From: Selaginella moellendorffii
Taxonomy: Eukaryota; Streptophyta; Lycopodiopsida; Selaginellales; Selaginellaceae
Assembly (NCBI RefSeq): GCF_000143415.4
Contig: NW_003314380.1
Span: forward strand, 355,061-419,060
Direction: 5' to 3'
Length of the DNA stretch: 64,000 nucleotides
Shown here in pieces: positions 22,995-33,442 of this stretch (position 1 is its first letter; each line of letters begins with the position of its first letter). Position numbers and translations under genes: made by a program. The notes below the pieces were generated by a model that saw only the letters and a list, made by a program, of their open reading frames with translations, was not told the origin of the DNA and ran no database searches.

Positions 22995-25394
22995 TCAGGA
23001 TGGAGCCAAGTTTGATAGAAGAATGTAGGCAGCGGAGTTGAGCTGGTCACAATCTACAGCATTCTCGGCTGCTTCTGCGGCGTGACTATAGTTGGACTGG
23101 ACATTTGATGCACTGAGGAGCGTGGTCCACGAGATGCTATTCGATTCAAACGGCATTTCTCGAGCGACAGTGCTAGCGTCGTCGAGCCTCCCGAGCCGGC
23201 CGAGAAGATCGACAATGCAGTGGTAGTGCTCCACGACAGGCTTCATGGAGTAGTCAGACGTGATAGTGGTGAAGTAGTAACGGGCTTCGTCAAAGAGACC
23301 AGCGTGGCTACAAGCCGAGAGAATGACAACGAAGGCAATCTCATCGGGCAGCTTACCATCGAGCGCCATGAGCTGAAACGCCTCCAGCGCGACTTTGCCG
23401 TCACCACTCCGGGCATAGGCCGCAACCAAGTTACTCCACACGACCACGTCCGGGTTTACGAGCTTGTTAAACAGCTTTCGAGCTTCACTCAGCTCTCCAC
23501 AGCTCGCAAAGACGGTGACAAGGTTCGCGACGAGTAGATTATCGGCCTCGCCGTGTCCGGCTTCTTCGAAACAGGAGAACATCTCTCTCGCTTGTGCTGG
23601 AGCTCCGGCGATCGAGCAGGCCTCCATAGCCGCAGTGGTGGCAACCACGTCGGGAAGAACACCATCTTGGTCCATGAGTTTGAAGGCTCTCACTCCATCC
23701 AAGGCTCGGCCGCTACTCTTGGCATAAGCAGTGATCAAGCACGTCCACGACACAACATCTCGATCTTCCATGGCTCGAAACAGTGGCTCCGCCTTGTCGA
23801 TCTTGCCGCTGGTGGCGCAAGCTTGGAGCATGGAATTAAACGACACGAGACTTCTCTCCGGCATTCTCTCAAACACCATCTCGGCATTCGCAAAATCGTT
23901 GTGCTGTGAGTAAGCCGAGAGGAGGATGTTCCATGACGCTATGTCTTTGTCTGGGTGTTTCTCAAATACAGCTCGAGCTTCGTGCAAATCCCCGGCTTTG
24001 GCATTTGCGTAAAGTAGCGCGTTCCAGGCCACAATGTTGTGCTCGGGCATTCTCTCAAACAAGTAAACCACCTGAGTTACATCTTTTTGCTGACTACACG
24101 TAACGATTATAGTTGACCATGAGACGAGGTCTTTGACCGGCATGGAGTCAAAGATCTTCCTAGACTCCGCCAACTTTCCTTGGCGAGCATATCCCTCAAT
24201 CATCACATTCCACGAGAATAAATCTCTTTCGGGCATAGAATGAAACAGATATTCCATCTCTTCAAACTCGCCAACTTGAGCGGACGCGTGCATCAACACG
24301 TTCGATGCAACCAGATTCCTTTGCGGGATATCGTCAAAGATTCCCTTGGCCGCCTTTAGATTCCGTGCCTGAGCATATCCCATGAGAATGCAAGTCCAAG
24401 ATACCACATTGGGCTCCGGAATCCTTCCAAAGATGCTTCTTGCCTGGTCAAAATCTGCAACTTTCACATACCCATACAGCATGGAATTCCAGGACACAGC
24501 ATCTCTCTCAGGCATCTTATCAAAGAGAACCTTGGCATCTTCTACAAGCCCATCCTGCGAATATGCTGAGATCATTGTGTTCCAAGTGACATGGTTCCGG
24601 ATAGGTGCTTGGTCAAAGAGCAATCTAGCCTTCGGTATCAAACCATTGTGAGAATATGCTCTTATCATGACATTCCAAGAGACAACATTTCTCTCTGGCA
24701 TTCTCTCAAAGAGATCCTCGGCATTGCGAACATCCCCATTTTGGGCATATGCGGTCAGCAGAGTAGTCCACGAAATAACATCGCGGATTTTCATTTTTTC
24801 CAGCATATCTTTTGCTTTATCGACTAAACCGAGCTTTACATAAGCTTGAAGCATTGCATTGCAGGATACCACACTCGGTTTTGGAATCTTTTCAAACGTT
24901 AGCTCAGCTTTCCGCACATTCCCGATCAGGGAATATGCCGTCACCATTGTAGTCAGCGACACATCGTTCTTGTCCACCATCTTTTCAAACAGTTCTTCAG
25001 CTTGCTTGAATTTACCCGTAGAGACATAGCAACTTAGCATTATATTACAAGAAACTACATTTGCTTGCGGCATCACCGCAAACAAAGCCTCGGCATCTGC
25101 TAGATTCCCTCTGTGGGCATATGCCGAAACCATAATATTCCACGTGAACGTGTTCCTGTCTCCCATGCCATTGAATATCCTGCGTGCGTCCTCGAGGCTT
25201 CCAAACCTCCCGTACATTTCAAGCAAGAGATTCCAGGAATATGTGCTGAGCTCCCAGTGATTCTCGGTAATCTTTTGGTGAAGTCTCGTACAAGCTGGAA
25301 AGTCCTTGGAACTCACACACTGTTTTAGTTTCGAGCAGACATCTCTGCTGGTTTCGTTCTCTAGCAATCTAGATGTAGCCCTGATTGATTTCAT
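22995..25394 (-). CDS. Pentatricopeptide repeat (PPR) protein, 799 aa, intronless
   Basis: Single uninterrupted frame. After ~50 residues comes a near-continuous array of about 20 PPR motifs of 31-36 residues, many of the short S type, recognisable by repeated VSWNxM, AYSxxGxxxxA and LFxxMPERD cores. The C-terminus has an E-motif-like stretch (HYHCIVDLLGRLGRLDDA, SWTTLLSAS, YILLSNLAPS) and then stops, so there is no E+ or DYW deaminase domain. Such proteins bind organellar RNA; PLS-E proteins usually act in C-to-U editing with a separate deaminase. No transit peptide is obvious in the first 30 residues (KSIRATSRLLENETSRDV), but it is basic and hydroxylated enough to be one. Divergent from the MYND gene with 155 bp between starts. 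Confidence 0.92.
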   Translation of the reverse strand: MKSIRATSRLLENETSRDVCSKLKQCVSSKDFPACTRLHQKITENHWELSTYSWNLLLEMYGRFGSLEDARRIFNGMGDRNTFTWNIMVSAYAHRGNLADAEALFAVMPQANVVSCNIMLSCYVSTGKFKQAEELFEKMVDKNDVSLTTMVTAYSLIGNVRKAELTFEKIPKPSVVSCNAMLQAYVKLGLVDKAKDMLEKMKIRDVISWTTLLTAYAQNGDVRNAEDLFERMPERNVVSWNVMIRAYSHNGLIPKARLLFDQAPIRNHVTWNTMISAYSQDGLVEDAKVLFDKMPERDAVSWNSMLYGYVKVADFDQARSIFGRIPEPNVVSWTCILMGYAQARNLKAAKGIFDDIPQRNLVASNVLMHASAQVGEFEEMEYLFHSMPERDLFSWNVMIEGYARQGKLAESRKIFDSMPVKDLVSWSTIIVTCSQQKDVTQVVYLFERMPEHNIVAWNALLYANAKAGDLHEARAVFEKHPDKDIASWNILLSAYSQHNDFANAEMVFERMPERSLVSFNSMLQACATSGKIDKAEPLFRAMEDRDVVSWTCLITAYAKSSGRALDGVRAFKLMDQDGVLPDVVATTAAMEACSIAGAPAQAREMFSCFEEAGHGEADNLLVANLVTVFASCGELSEARKLFNKLVNPDVVVWSNLVAAYARSGDGKVALEAFQLMALDGKLPDEIAFVVILSACSHAGLFDEARYYFTTITSDYSMKPVVEHYHCIVDLLGRLGRLDDASTVAREMPFESNSISWTTLLSASNVQSNYSHAAEAAENAVDCDQLNSAAYILLSNLAPS

Positions 25395-25549
25395 GTGTCA
25401 ATCTTCTCTATACGGCATCTGGATCCATCAAACACAAACAAAAACCCAATTGCCCATACTGGGGATATGCTTACAAGGTATATGCGGTGGATATCCCAGA
25501 ATTTTAGGGTTTTCGGTAGCTTAGCGCTACATTCTTGGATCCCGCGGTC
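25395..25549. promoter_or_regulatory. Short bidirectional promoter region
   Basis: Only 155 bp lie between the PPR start (-) and the MYND-protein start (+). The segment contains cccaattg- and ccagaattttagggttttcgg-type sequence. The ttagggttt block is a plant telo-box-like element (reverse aaaccctaa) often found in promoters of housekeeping and ribosomal genes. Confidence 0.5.
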
Positions 25550-27106
25550 ATGGATTGCGGGGCGAGAAATTTGAGCCGCTGCGTCGATGATGCGTCCTGC
25601 CCGATCCGCTGCGATGGATGCGGCGTCGTCTGGTACTGCTCGCGATTCCACCAGGTTTCAAGAATCGCGGCAATCGATTGGGTCATGTAGTAGTTCTGTT
25701 GTTCTTTCGAGCAGAGCAGGCATTGGAGCGAACACAAGCTTGTCTGCAAGCGCCTTGCGCAGCAAGCGCGGAAGGCGTCCTCTCTCAGCGAATTTCCCTT
25801 TTCTTTCGAGGTATGGCTTTCAGCTAGAGTTGGACTGCTGGATTTTTCTCTCGCAGCTGGAGAGCTCGATGTGTGGATTTCTTGACAAGAGAGGACTCCA
25901 CGGGAAAGGGCTGTGGAAGAACGAGTGCTCTTGTCTAGCAGGAGCAAGTTCTCGCAGGGACTCGTCCTGGCACCTTCCCAGCAACGCTTGTCCATGCAAA
26001 GGCAATGTAGTGTCCTCTCGCGAGTTCTCTAGTCTTTTTCTAACTTAGCGTGTGCTCAGGTCCCAGGAACGCTCCAGCGGCACCACTGGAGAGCTGGAAG
26101 CAGTACTACGAGTGGCGTGACTTACCTTTGCATTCACCGGCGGCCATTCTTCTTCACTCGGTAAGTTCCATAGCCCAGAACTCATTCGACTAAATCATTA
26201 CCGTGGCAGCCACTTACACTCTACTATGCGATCAACCAAGCAACTTTTGATCCGAGAGAAAAGCTGACGATCCATTACCTAGGTACTTGTTTCTCAAGCA
26301 CGCCATGTCTCGTGTTCAATTCATCTTTCAGGCCCAGAGCGGGAGCTTGAACAGCTCGAGGTATTCACTGAGCTTCTCGCGCTTCTTCCTGGCACTCAAA
26401 TCCACATAGACTTTGTTGGACCTGCTGTTCCTTCCTCAAGGTATGTTCTTTGTTTCTCTTTTCTTTTCATAAGAAACCCGCGCCTTGTTTCCAGTCATGG
26501 AAGCACTTTGGAGCTGTCTTCATATCCAAAGTGCCTCGATGCTAGCTGCGAGTGCAAACTTGAAACGAATCACACGATAACTCCTACCGTATCCGTATCT
26601 TTGTGGAAGGGATTGTATCACGACGTTCATCACCAGGTGCTCCACAAGCCCTTCCACTGTGAGGGCACTTCGTCCTGACTTTGTTCCAGATTTCTCGTGC
26701 GGATTTTGTAGTGGCTTTCAACGCCGGCATTGCGGCATACATCACTTGGAGACCCACGATTGTAAGCCGCCTCCATATACTCTACTTTAACACCGTGTCC
26801 AAACTCTTGCCAGGAATTGCTCCTTACAATGGAAGTCCCCGTTTTCGTCACCGACTTTTGTGAGGAAGCTTGTGTGCTCGCTGTCGAGTGCATCGATTCC
26901 TTGGAGCCAAACCACGTCACTTTTCCAGTGAGCATCTTTTCATAGAAAAATCGGTGGTGTGATCCCGGTCCTTGTTGCCTTCTCAGATAACGGAGAATCC
27001 GTTCAGGCAGCCGGCTGGTCTATGGAACACAGGCATCGACCTGCCAATGCACGCGAATTGCTTCATCTTTGGTCTCGGCGTTGCACTAGAAGGACTTGTT
27101 TCTTGA
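25550..27106 (+). CDS. MYND-type zinc finger protein with MSS51-like C-terminal domain
   Basis: Exons begin 25550-25654 and 25715-25810, followed by about seven more separated by 45-60-nt introns; the last ends at the stop 27104-27106. The first two exons make a MYND finger: CDGCGVVWYCSRFHQ and SRHWSEHKLVC, with one usual Cys replaced by His (FH). The rest matches a plant family known for the order CACPCK, YYEWRDLPLHSPAAILLH, LTIHYLGPERELEQL, ADFVVAFNAGIAAY, PVFVTDFCEEACVLA, ITENPFRQP and HANCFIFGLG. MYND fingers bind proline-rich partners. The C-terminal domain is a Rossmann-like region seen in MSS51-type proteins, and its role in plants is unclear to me. The one-exon open frames on either strand here are misleading because introns are so short. 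Confidence 0.85.
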
Positions 27107-29140
27107 TGGGTGCACTTGCCAAGCAAGCCGTGAATCCCGAAATCTACACCAAGCACCAGTGAGTATGGAGTGTATCTAAAACCAGCTTCCTTGTTCTTAC
27201 CCTGTTCTGTGCTGGGAAGCGAGTTGTGAATCCAGAAAAGAGTCTTGGAGGTTTTCAGAAGCTGAAGTTGACAAGCACAGGTCCATGCCAAGGGCACCAC
27301 CGTGGTTGGCTGTTGGAGGAGTGAGTGGATGCCGAGTCTCTCCGTTGCCATATTTTTTAGGTGATTAAAATGGTGTGGAAACCACTATGATCAAGTTTAT
27401 AACTTTTATGGACCTCCTTTTTTGGCAGTCAAGGCTGTGTTCTGGCGAGAATCCTCAATAGCCGCGATCACATATTGCTCGAAGGTGTCCGGCGTGTTGT
27501 GATGAGGAATTGCATCGTCTCTTTCCATGCTACAATCTCAACTGGCAGGAGACCGACGTCCATGCAGAGCCGTATGACAACCGTATATTATAAAAGTTTG
27601 CAAGTTTGAAAGTTTGCATTCTACTTATTTTGTCCACTCCACTAGGAGCTGTTCATGAGTCAAGTCAGTCCGGCATCAACCAGCAAACTCCCAGAAGCAA
27701 TGCGGTGCCAATTCTAGAACTATTCGACATGAAATACAATCTGATGCAGTGGTTATGGGGACCATTATCAATTGAAATAAATAAATAGTTTCCTGCGCTT
27801 TGCTTAAATTGAATATTAATTATCCTTATACCATGAGAAATAAATTAATATCAGCAAATTTTAAGGATTTGAGAAATATTCATGAAAATATATCAAAAGT
27901 TTCTCTCTTGATTTCTAGGAAAATAATCTCCTAAAATCCAACCACTCACCATTACCATTTCATCCAGGGGCCATAGCTTGATTAAAATAAATTTTTTTAG
28001 TTTTTGAGGTTTAATCATCCTTTAATTACCTAAGCTCAAATTTTGTTAAGGATATTTAATGTCCAATTAATCAATATGTATAGTTCATAATAACTTCACA
28101 CCAACATTGGCATTAGACACAAATCAGATAGTGTAATGAACCTCAAAGTGGAGGTCAGTGATCATCTATATACCAAGGAACCAAATGCTGAAGGATCATT
28201 AAACAGTTCTGTCACTTAAAAATTATCTTCACAACAATTTCTTAATTTCTTGTTAAGTTGCTAAGCAAAGTCTACCACCTCTATAAAATTGGAGTTTTGT
28301 GCAAAGTCATGGCTGAATAAATACTGAAAAAAAAATTAATAAGAGAAAAGCAGAATGGAAGCATGAGCCCTCTGTGCCTCTCTGAGGGCACCAAATCTAT
28401 AACATGAATCAATCTATGGCTGCTCAGAATTTACTTGATGGTTAAGAAAGTTAATAAAAATAGAGTACAGTTAAAGAAAGTTTATATAAATTATAAACAT
28501 GTTTATAATTTACAAATTAATGTAAATGAATATCAACCGTTAGATGGTAAAATATATTAAAATATCCAATCACATTTTAATTCTTAAAAATTTAAACCAG
28601 CTCTTATGTTACCAAATTTCCACTTAAAAAGTACATATTTATTAGTATTGCCACATCTCTTGCCACCACTAGCTTCTATCATCTGGATTCTTTTCCCATT
28701 TTTAAAATCTCATGAATGCTACAACCACTATTAACAACACAATATTATTATATAGCATTTTTATTTAAAGGAGATTATTATTATTGTTATTAGTTAAACT
28801 TTTTTTTTGGTTTGCTTAAGCAAACCTGTAAGGGGACTAGGATGGTAGTGAATATACCTAAAATATGCTTGAATTCTAGAATATTCTACCATCTAATGGT
28901 TTTTATTCATTTAGATTAATATTGTATTTATAATTTATAAACATGTTTATAATTTATAAAATTTATTAAATCCTTTCTAGTATATTTTTTATTTTATAAT
29001 TTAATGAAATAAGATTAATATTGTGTTTAAACATGCTTATAATTATAAATTTTATTTGATCAATTAGATTGATAAGTAAAAATAACACTACTATTAAGCA
29101 AACCAAACATTGCTACATGCAATGCATAACAATTTATTAT
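27107..29140. other. AT-rich intergenic stretch
   Basis: No gene found. From 27.1 to 27.6 kb there is unremarkable sequence, possibly the 3' UTR of the MYND gene. From 27.8 kb on the DNA is AT-rich and shares short blocks (gttagatggtaaaat near 28540, the reverse of the same family near 28870-28950) with the direct repeats at 12-13 kb. This is the left margin of the isoprenoid island. Confidence 0.5.
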
Positions 29141-29145
29141 ATATA

Positions 29146-29925
29146 TCATCTGTTTCTTTCCTGGAACTCCACCAAAGCTTTCACATAATCTTCTTCATTG
29201 AAGTCTGGCTGAAGCTTCTTAGTAAATACCAATTCTGTGTAACTCAAGTTGTTCACTAGATAGTTGCTCAATCTTTGCTCCCTGCTGGTGCAAATCAGTA
29301 GATCAGGGTCACTGACCTCCCCATCCAACTCGGTGAGCAGCATTTTCTTCCATAAGTAACACTGATTAATATCATTTGCCTTGACAACTCCTTGCTCAAC
29401 TTCAGAGGCTCGTCGGCAAGCCTGGAGAACATCTTCCCAGCCACCATAGGTGATAGCCAAAATAAACTTCAGATCCTTGCTATCTTGAGTCATCTCGTGT
29501 GCCTCAGAGATCTTTGCTTGTAGAGCTTGGACTTGTCTCCAATGCAGCGAACTTTGATCCCATCCCTGGAAAGTTTTTAGAATTTGTTATATACAAACAT
29601 ACTGCTTTTCGAGATTGTCATCCTTGAGAACAGTGTTTGGGTGATCAAGTTGTTCATGCAGTTTAAGAAAATTGCAGCAATGGATTCACACAGTTTGCAG
29701 AATGTATCCAAATCTCTTCCATTGCAGCTGGATCCAAAGCGTTTGCCTCAGCATGTTGCTGTGATACCTGATGGAAATGTCTGCTGGACCAAAGCCAATG
29801 GCCTCTCTGCTTATAAGGGTCTTTCGGTTCTAAGAGACATTGCTTGGATTTCCAACCAGTGGGGGATCGAAGTCAAAAGTTTTGAGAAGGAGCTCAAGCA
29901 GCCATCTTTTATATCGCATAGTTAA
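29146..29925. pseudogene. Broken cis-prenyltransferase copy with inverted exon 1
   Basis: A second copy of the gene at 32058-32940. Exon 2 lies on the minus strand (29560-29146) and keeps LKFILAITYGGWEDVL and NNLSYTELVF. However, the diphosphate-binding RTSGEQ has become CTSREQ, about 10 nt are missing near its start compared with the intact copy, and it ends early after FQERNR. Exon 1 (about 29652-29880) lies on the plus strand, with LPLQLDPKRLP and VIPDGNV readable. The flanks on both sides keep the orientation of the intact copy, so the exon-1 segment alone was flipped. About 100 nt after WGIEV (the FSTDNFKRP part) are gone, replaced by about 30 nt of unrelated sequence. No functional protein is possible. 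Confidence 0.8.
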
Positions 29926-29929
29926 ACAT

Positions 29930-30160
29930 CAACTTGGACAACTTGTAAGTCGCCACGGTTCATAAATTATTTATCTCGTGCCCCTCATGGGAAGGAAAAC
30001 TAATGTTAAATATACTAAGATTCAGTCATACATATGTGTGACACATGCCAACCGAAGAAAATCGGAGACACAACATAGTTTTTAATATATAATCTAAAGA
30101 ACAATAATAATATTAAAGGTAAGAAATTTGACTTATGGCTGATTGCACGAGATTTTGTCT
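29930..30160. repeat. Duplicated upstream flank of the cis-prenyltransferase
   Basis: About 230 bp from catagttaaac to gattttgtct are repeated, in the same orientation and with few differences, at about 32937-33178 upstream of the intact cis-prenyltransferase. Together with the two gene copies this marks a tandem duplication of about 1 kb that brackets the GGPP-synthase-like gene. Confidence 0.8.
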
Positions 30161-31054
30161 CCTTTAAGTAAGCATTAGCAAGGTTCACATGTAAGCAATG
30201 AGAGTTCAAAAGGTATTTCACAATTCCAATAATTGTTATAGAACATATCTTTAGAGTTTTTTGTCGCACAGAACAAAGCCAAATAAAGTTTTGCACAATT
30301 TTAACATATTTATAACTTAATGCAAAAATGTGGGCACTTCATTAACTAATAATGGCATGGAACTTAAGTTTAAACCCAAGCCAAATGCAAAACAAGAAAT
30401 AATATACCTAACAAAAGCTATCTACAGATTAAACTCCTGTAGCATGATCAAAAGATTCCTTAAGCTTAGTCCTAAGCCCTGTACTCTCCACATCCTACTG
30501 ACCTGCTCGCTAGATGGTCATAGCTCATCGCCATGGACTCCATAAACAGCTCGCTTTCCAGCATTGGCATCGCCAAAACTGCAATTTCCCATGGGGCTTA
30601 GCAGCCAATCCATCCACCTCATCAGCCTCCACGAACTTGACAACTTCCTGCTTGATCAAGCACAGCTGGATCACCTAGAAAGAATTGGAAGGCAGAGATT
30701 TTTCTCGAGGCTGATTGAGTTTTGCAAGGTGAGGGGAGCAGGAGTAGCCGCAGCCGCAGGTGTTTTAGCTCCAGCTCGGGAGATCTGAGCGAGGAGGAAT
30801 CACCTAGCAAGAGGAAGAAATGGTGGGATGTCCCGTGCAGAGATAGTGCTGGTCAAAGGCTTGGATCATGCAGCATTTCGCTCAAATTGCCAAGAGAATA
30901 AATGCAATGATAAATGTTACAATAGGGCATTTGTAAATAGATCATTTTCAAAAGTTAAATTATAAGGGTAAAAATGAAAATAATGTAGTTTAATTAACTA
31001 TAATAAAATTCTTTTTATAAATCGTTACCGCTAGAAGCAGTGGAAGTTTCAAGC
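30161..31054. other. Interval between duplicated segment and GGPPS-like gene
   Basis: A plus-strand open frame without an ATG runs from about 30564 to 30788 and ends in a credible donor (gcaag|gtgagg near 30728). Its peptide (LHELDNFLLDQAQLDHLERIG) is protein-like but unrecognised, and I find no partner exon. The rest is AT-rich and would include the promoter of the gene starting at 31055. Confidence 0.35.
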
Positions 31055-32041
31055 ATGAACAAGCAGATCAGTGGCCTCGTCTTCTCTCCGAGAGTTCAAT
31101 ACCGCCGCATCGCCACCAGCGCCTCCTCCACCAAGCCCAACAAGTTCGACTACGATCTCTATGTCAAATCCAAGTTCAAGGCCGTGTCCATCTCCATCCA
31201 GCACGCTCTCCCGCCGCCGTTCAAGCGGCCCGAGACGCTCCAGTTGCACGAGGCAATGCGCTACGCACTGAGCCAAGGGCGGCTGATGTGTGCCATCGTT
31301 TGCATCGCGGCGTGCGAGCTGGTGGGCGGCAGCCAGGACGACGCCATGCCAGGAGCCTGTGCGGTGGAGATGATCAAGACCAGCACTTGCGTCCAGGACG
31401 ATCTCCCGTCCATCGACAACGCAGAGCTCCGCGACGGCAAGCCGACTGTCCACTGCGCGTTTGGCATCCCTACGGCACTCTTCGCGGGTACCGCGCTGCT
31501 TGTGCTCGGGTTCGAGCACCTGGCAGCGCACTACCGGGGGGACACGGCGGCGAGGATGGTGGGGGAGGTGAGCCGGGCTGTCGGGTCAACGGGCCTGCTG
31601 GCCGGTCAAGCCGTCGACATGGGTATCCAGAACGCGGGCCGCGCAGTGGAGCTGGAGACTCTCGAGTTTGTCCACCTCCACAAGACGTCGGCGTTGCTCG
31701 AGGCGTCGCTGGTGATCGGGGCCATTGCCGGTGGCGCCAGCGATCAGGACATTGAGGCACTGAGAGCATATGGAAGGGTGACTGGGCTTCTCTACCAGAT
31801 CGTGGACGATATCGCGGATGCTACCAAGACGACCGAGGAGCTGGGGAAGGTCGCGGGCCAGGACGCGATGACGGGCAAGAGCACGTATTCCACCATCTTG
31901 GGCGTGGACAAGTCGAGGGAGATAGTTGGGCAGCTCTTGGTGGAGGCCAAGGAACGGCTGGGTGTGTTCGAGGAGACCAAGGCACTGCCTCTGATCCACC
32001 TCATGGATCACTTTGTTAATTGGGCTTATGATCGTAGATAA
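31055..32041 (+). CDS. Divergent GGPP-synthase-like trans-prenyltransferase
   Basis: Intronless, 328 residues from the ATG at 31055 (a longer reading would need a GTG start). The basic, Ser-rich N-terminus resembles an organelle transit peptide. The fold is plainly that of plastid-type geranylgeranyl diphosphate synthase: CIAACELVGG, the first Asp-rich motif DDLPSID, LHKTSALLEAS, and the second motif DDIAD in YQIVDDIADATK. Several usually invariant residues are altered. The GGKRVRP loop that binds isopentenyl diphosphate reads SQGRLMC, RRG after the first Asp motif is RDG, IHDD is VQDD, AGDALL is AGTALL, and GKD after the second motif is GQD. CIAAC gives the CxxxC motif seen in this family, with an overlapping CAIVC. 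It may make an unusual product, act as a regulatory subunit, or be inactive. It converges on a cis-prenyltransferase with 16 bp between stop codons. Confidence 0.88.
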   Translation: MNKQISGLVFSPRVQYRRIATSASSTKPNKFDYDLYVKSKFKAVSISIQHALPPPFKRPETLQLHEAMRYALSQGRLMCAIVCIAACELVGGSQDDAMPGACAVEMIKTSTCVQDDLPSIDNAELRDGKPTVHCAFGIPTALFAGTALLVLGFEHLAAHYRGDTAARMVGEVSRAVGSTGLLAGQAVDMGIQNAGRAVELETLEFVHLHKTSALLEASLVIGAIAGGASDQDIEALRAYGRVTGLLYQIVDDIADATKTTEELGKVAGQDAMTGKSTYSTILGVDKSREIVGQLLVEAKERLGVFEETKALPLIHLMDHFVNWAYDRR

Positions 32042-32057
32042 GCGTTAAAGCGCAGAC

Positions 32058-32940
32058 TTAATTATCATGTCGTCCATATCGCCTGTTTCTTTCCTGGAAC
32101 TCCACCACAGCTTTCACGTAATCTTCTTCATTGAAGTCTGGCCAAAGCTTCTCAGTAAATACCAATTCCGTGTAACTCAAGTTGTTCATTAGATAGTTGC
32201 TCAATCTTTGCTCCCCGCTGGTGCGAATCAGTAGATCGGGGTCACCGACCTCCTCATCCCACTCGGTGAGCAGCATTTTCTTCCTTAAGTAGCACTGATC
32301 AATATCATTTGCCTTGACAACTCCTTGCTCAACTTCAGAGGCTATTCGTTGGCAAGCCTGGAGAACATCTTCCCAGCCGCCATAGGCAATAGCCAATATA
32401 AACTTCAGATCCTTGCTATCTCGAGTCATCTCGTGTGCCTCAGAGATCTTTGCTTGTAGAGACCTTGGAAGCTTGGACATGTCTCCAATGCAGCGAACTT
32501 TGAGCCCATCCCTGGAAAGTTTTTAGAATTTGTTCATACTGCTTTTCGAGATTGTCATCCTGGCATACTTACTTGAGAACTGTGTTTGGGTGATCAAGCG
32601 TGAACATGTTGTCCAGGTGCTCAAGCACGAACTCAACCTCTGCCTTTGGTCTCTTGAAGTTATCGGTGGAGAATGCAAATGCCGTTAATACTTCGATCCC
32701 CCACTGGTTGGAAATCCGAGCAATGTCTCGTAGAACCGAAAGACCCTTATAAGCGGAGAGGCCATTGGCTTTGGTCCAGCGGACATTTCCATCAGGTATC
32801 ACAGCAACATGCCGAGGCAAACGCTTTGGATCCAGCTGCAATGGAAGAGATCTAGATACATTCTGCAAACTATGTGAATCCATTGCTGCAATTTGCTTAA
32901 ACTGCATGAACTCCCAAGATTGATTTCTTTTATATGGCAT
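32058..32940 (-). CDS. cis-prenyltransferase (UPP synthase/DHDDS family), divergent
   Basis: Two exons, 32940-32573 and 32511-32058, joined by a 61-nt intron (gtaagt...tttccag) give 273 residues. Family regions in order: HVAVIPDGNVRWTK, GIEVLTAFAFSTDNFKRP, CIGDMSKLP, FILAIAYGGWEDVL, DLLIRTSGEQRLSN, LSYTELVFTEKLWPDF and FQERNRRYG. The catalytic Asp of (M)DGN and the RTSGEQRLSN diphosphate site are kept. The strongly conserved MDGNGRWA is PDGNVRWT, the GH of the following GHxxG loop is missing (YKGLSVLR), and FSTEN is FSTDN. Members make Z-configured prenyl diphosphates from dolichol or rubber precursors down to neryl or lavandulyl diphosphate. The substitutions point away from a housekeeping dolichol enzyme, but that is inference. 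No long transit peptide is apparent. A broken duplicate lies 2.9 kb away. Confidence 0.88.
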
Positions 32941-33186
32941 AGTTAAACCTCAACTTGGACAACTTGTAAGTCGCCATGGTTCATAAATTATTTAACTCGT
33001 GCCCCTCATGGGAAGGAAAATTATTGTTAAATATACTAAGATTCAGTCATACATATGTATGACACATGCCAACCGAAGAAAATCGGAGACACAACATAGT
33101 TTTTATATAAAATAAAGAACAATAATAATATTAAAGGTAAGAAATTTGACTTATGGCTGATTGCATAAGATTTTGTCTAAAGTATA

Positions 33187-33378
33187 TTACAAATTTTCTG
33201 AACAAAGTTCCAGCAAAACCGAATGCACTGGCAAGCGCCTCTCGCCCTCTACAAGAGCTGTCCATCTGTGCCACAAATCTTCCCAATCGAGTGCGTTGAG
33301 GAGATCGTTTGCTCCATCCCCGGCCTGAACTCCCCAGATATGCAAGAAATCCACAAACGCAAGAACATTGCAAAGAAC
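33187..33378 (-). other. Possible orphan terminal exon
   Basis: After a possible acceptor (ggtttag, ending at 33379) the minus strand reads 63 residues to a stop at 33187-33189, including VLAFVDFLHIWGVQAGDG and LNALDWEDLWHRWTALVEG. The composition is protein-like, but I recognise no family and see no upstream exon. It sits between the cis-prenyltransferase promoter and the P450 relic. Confidence 0.25.
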
Positions 33379-33442
33379 CTAAACCGGGTTTCAACTATTT
33401 CTCTTGGTCGTAGCGAAGTATGATTTTCTCATCAATCGTCCA

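Noticed and set aside
23220-25330. Several plus-strand frames of 60-118 residues
   Set aside because: All are antisense to the intronless PPR gene.
30015-30296. 93-residue minus-strand frame with hydrophobic stretches
   Set aside because: It lies in AT-rich duplicated flank DNA; the equivalent frame is not kept in the second copy at 33.0-33.2 kb.
31040-31054. Upstream start for the GGPPS-like protein
   Set aside because: The codon at 31040 is GTG; the first ATG in frame is at 31055.
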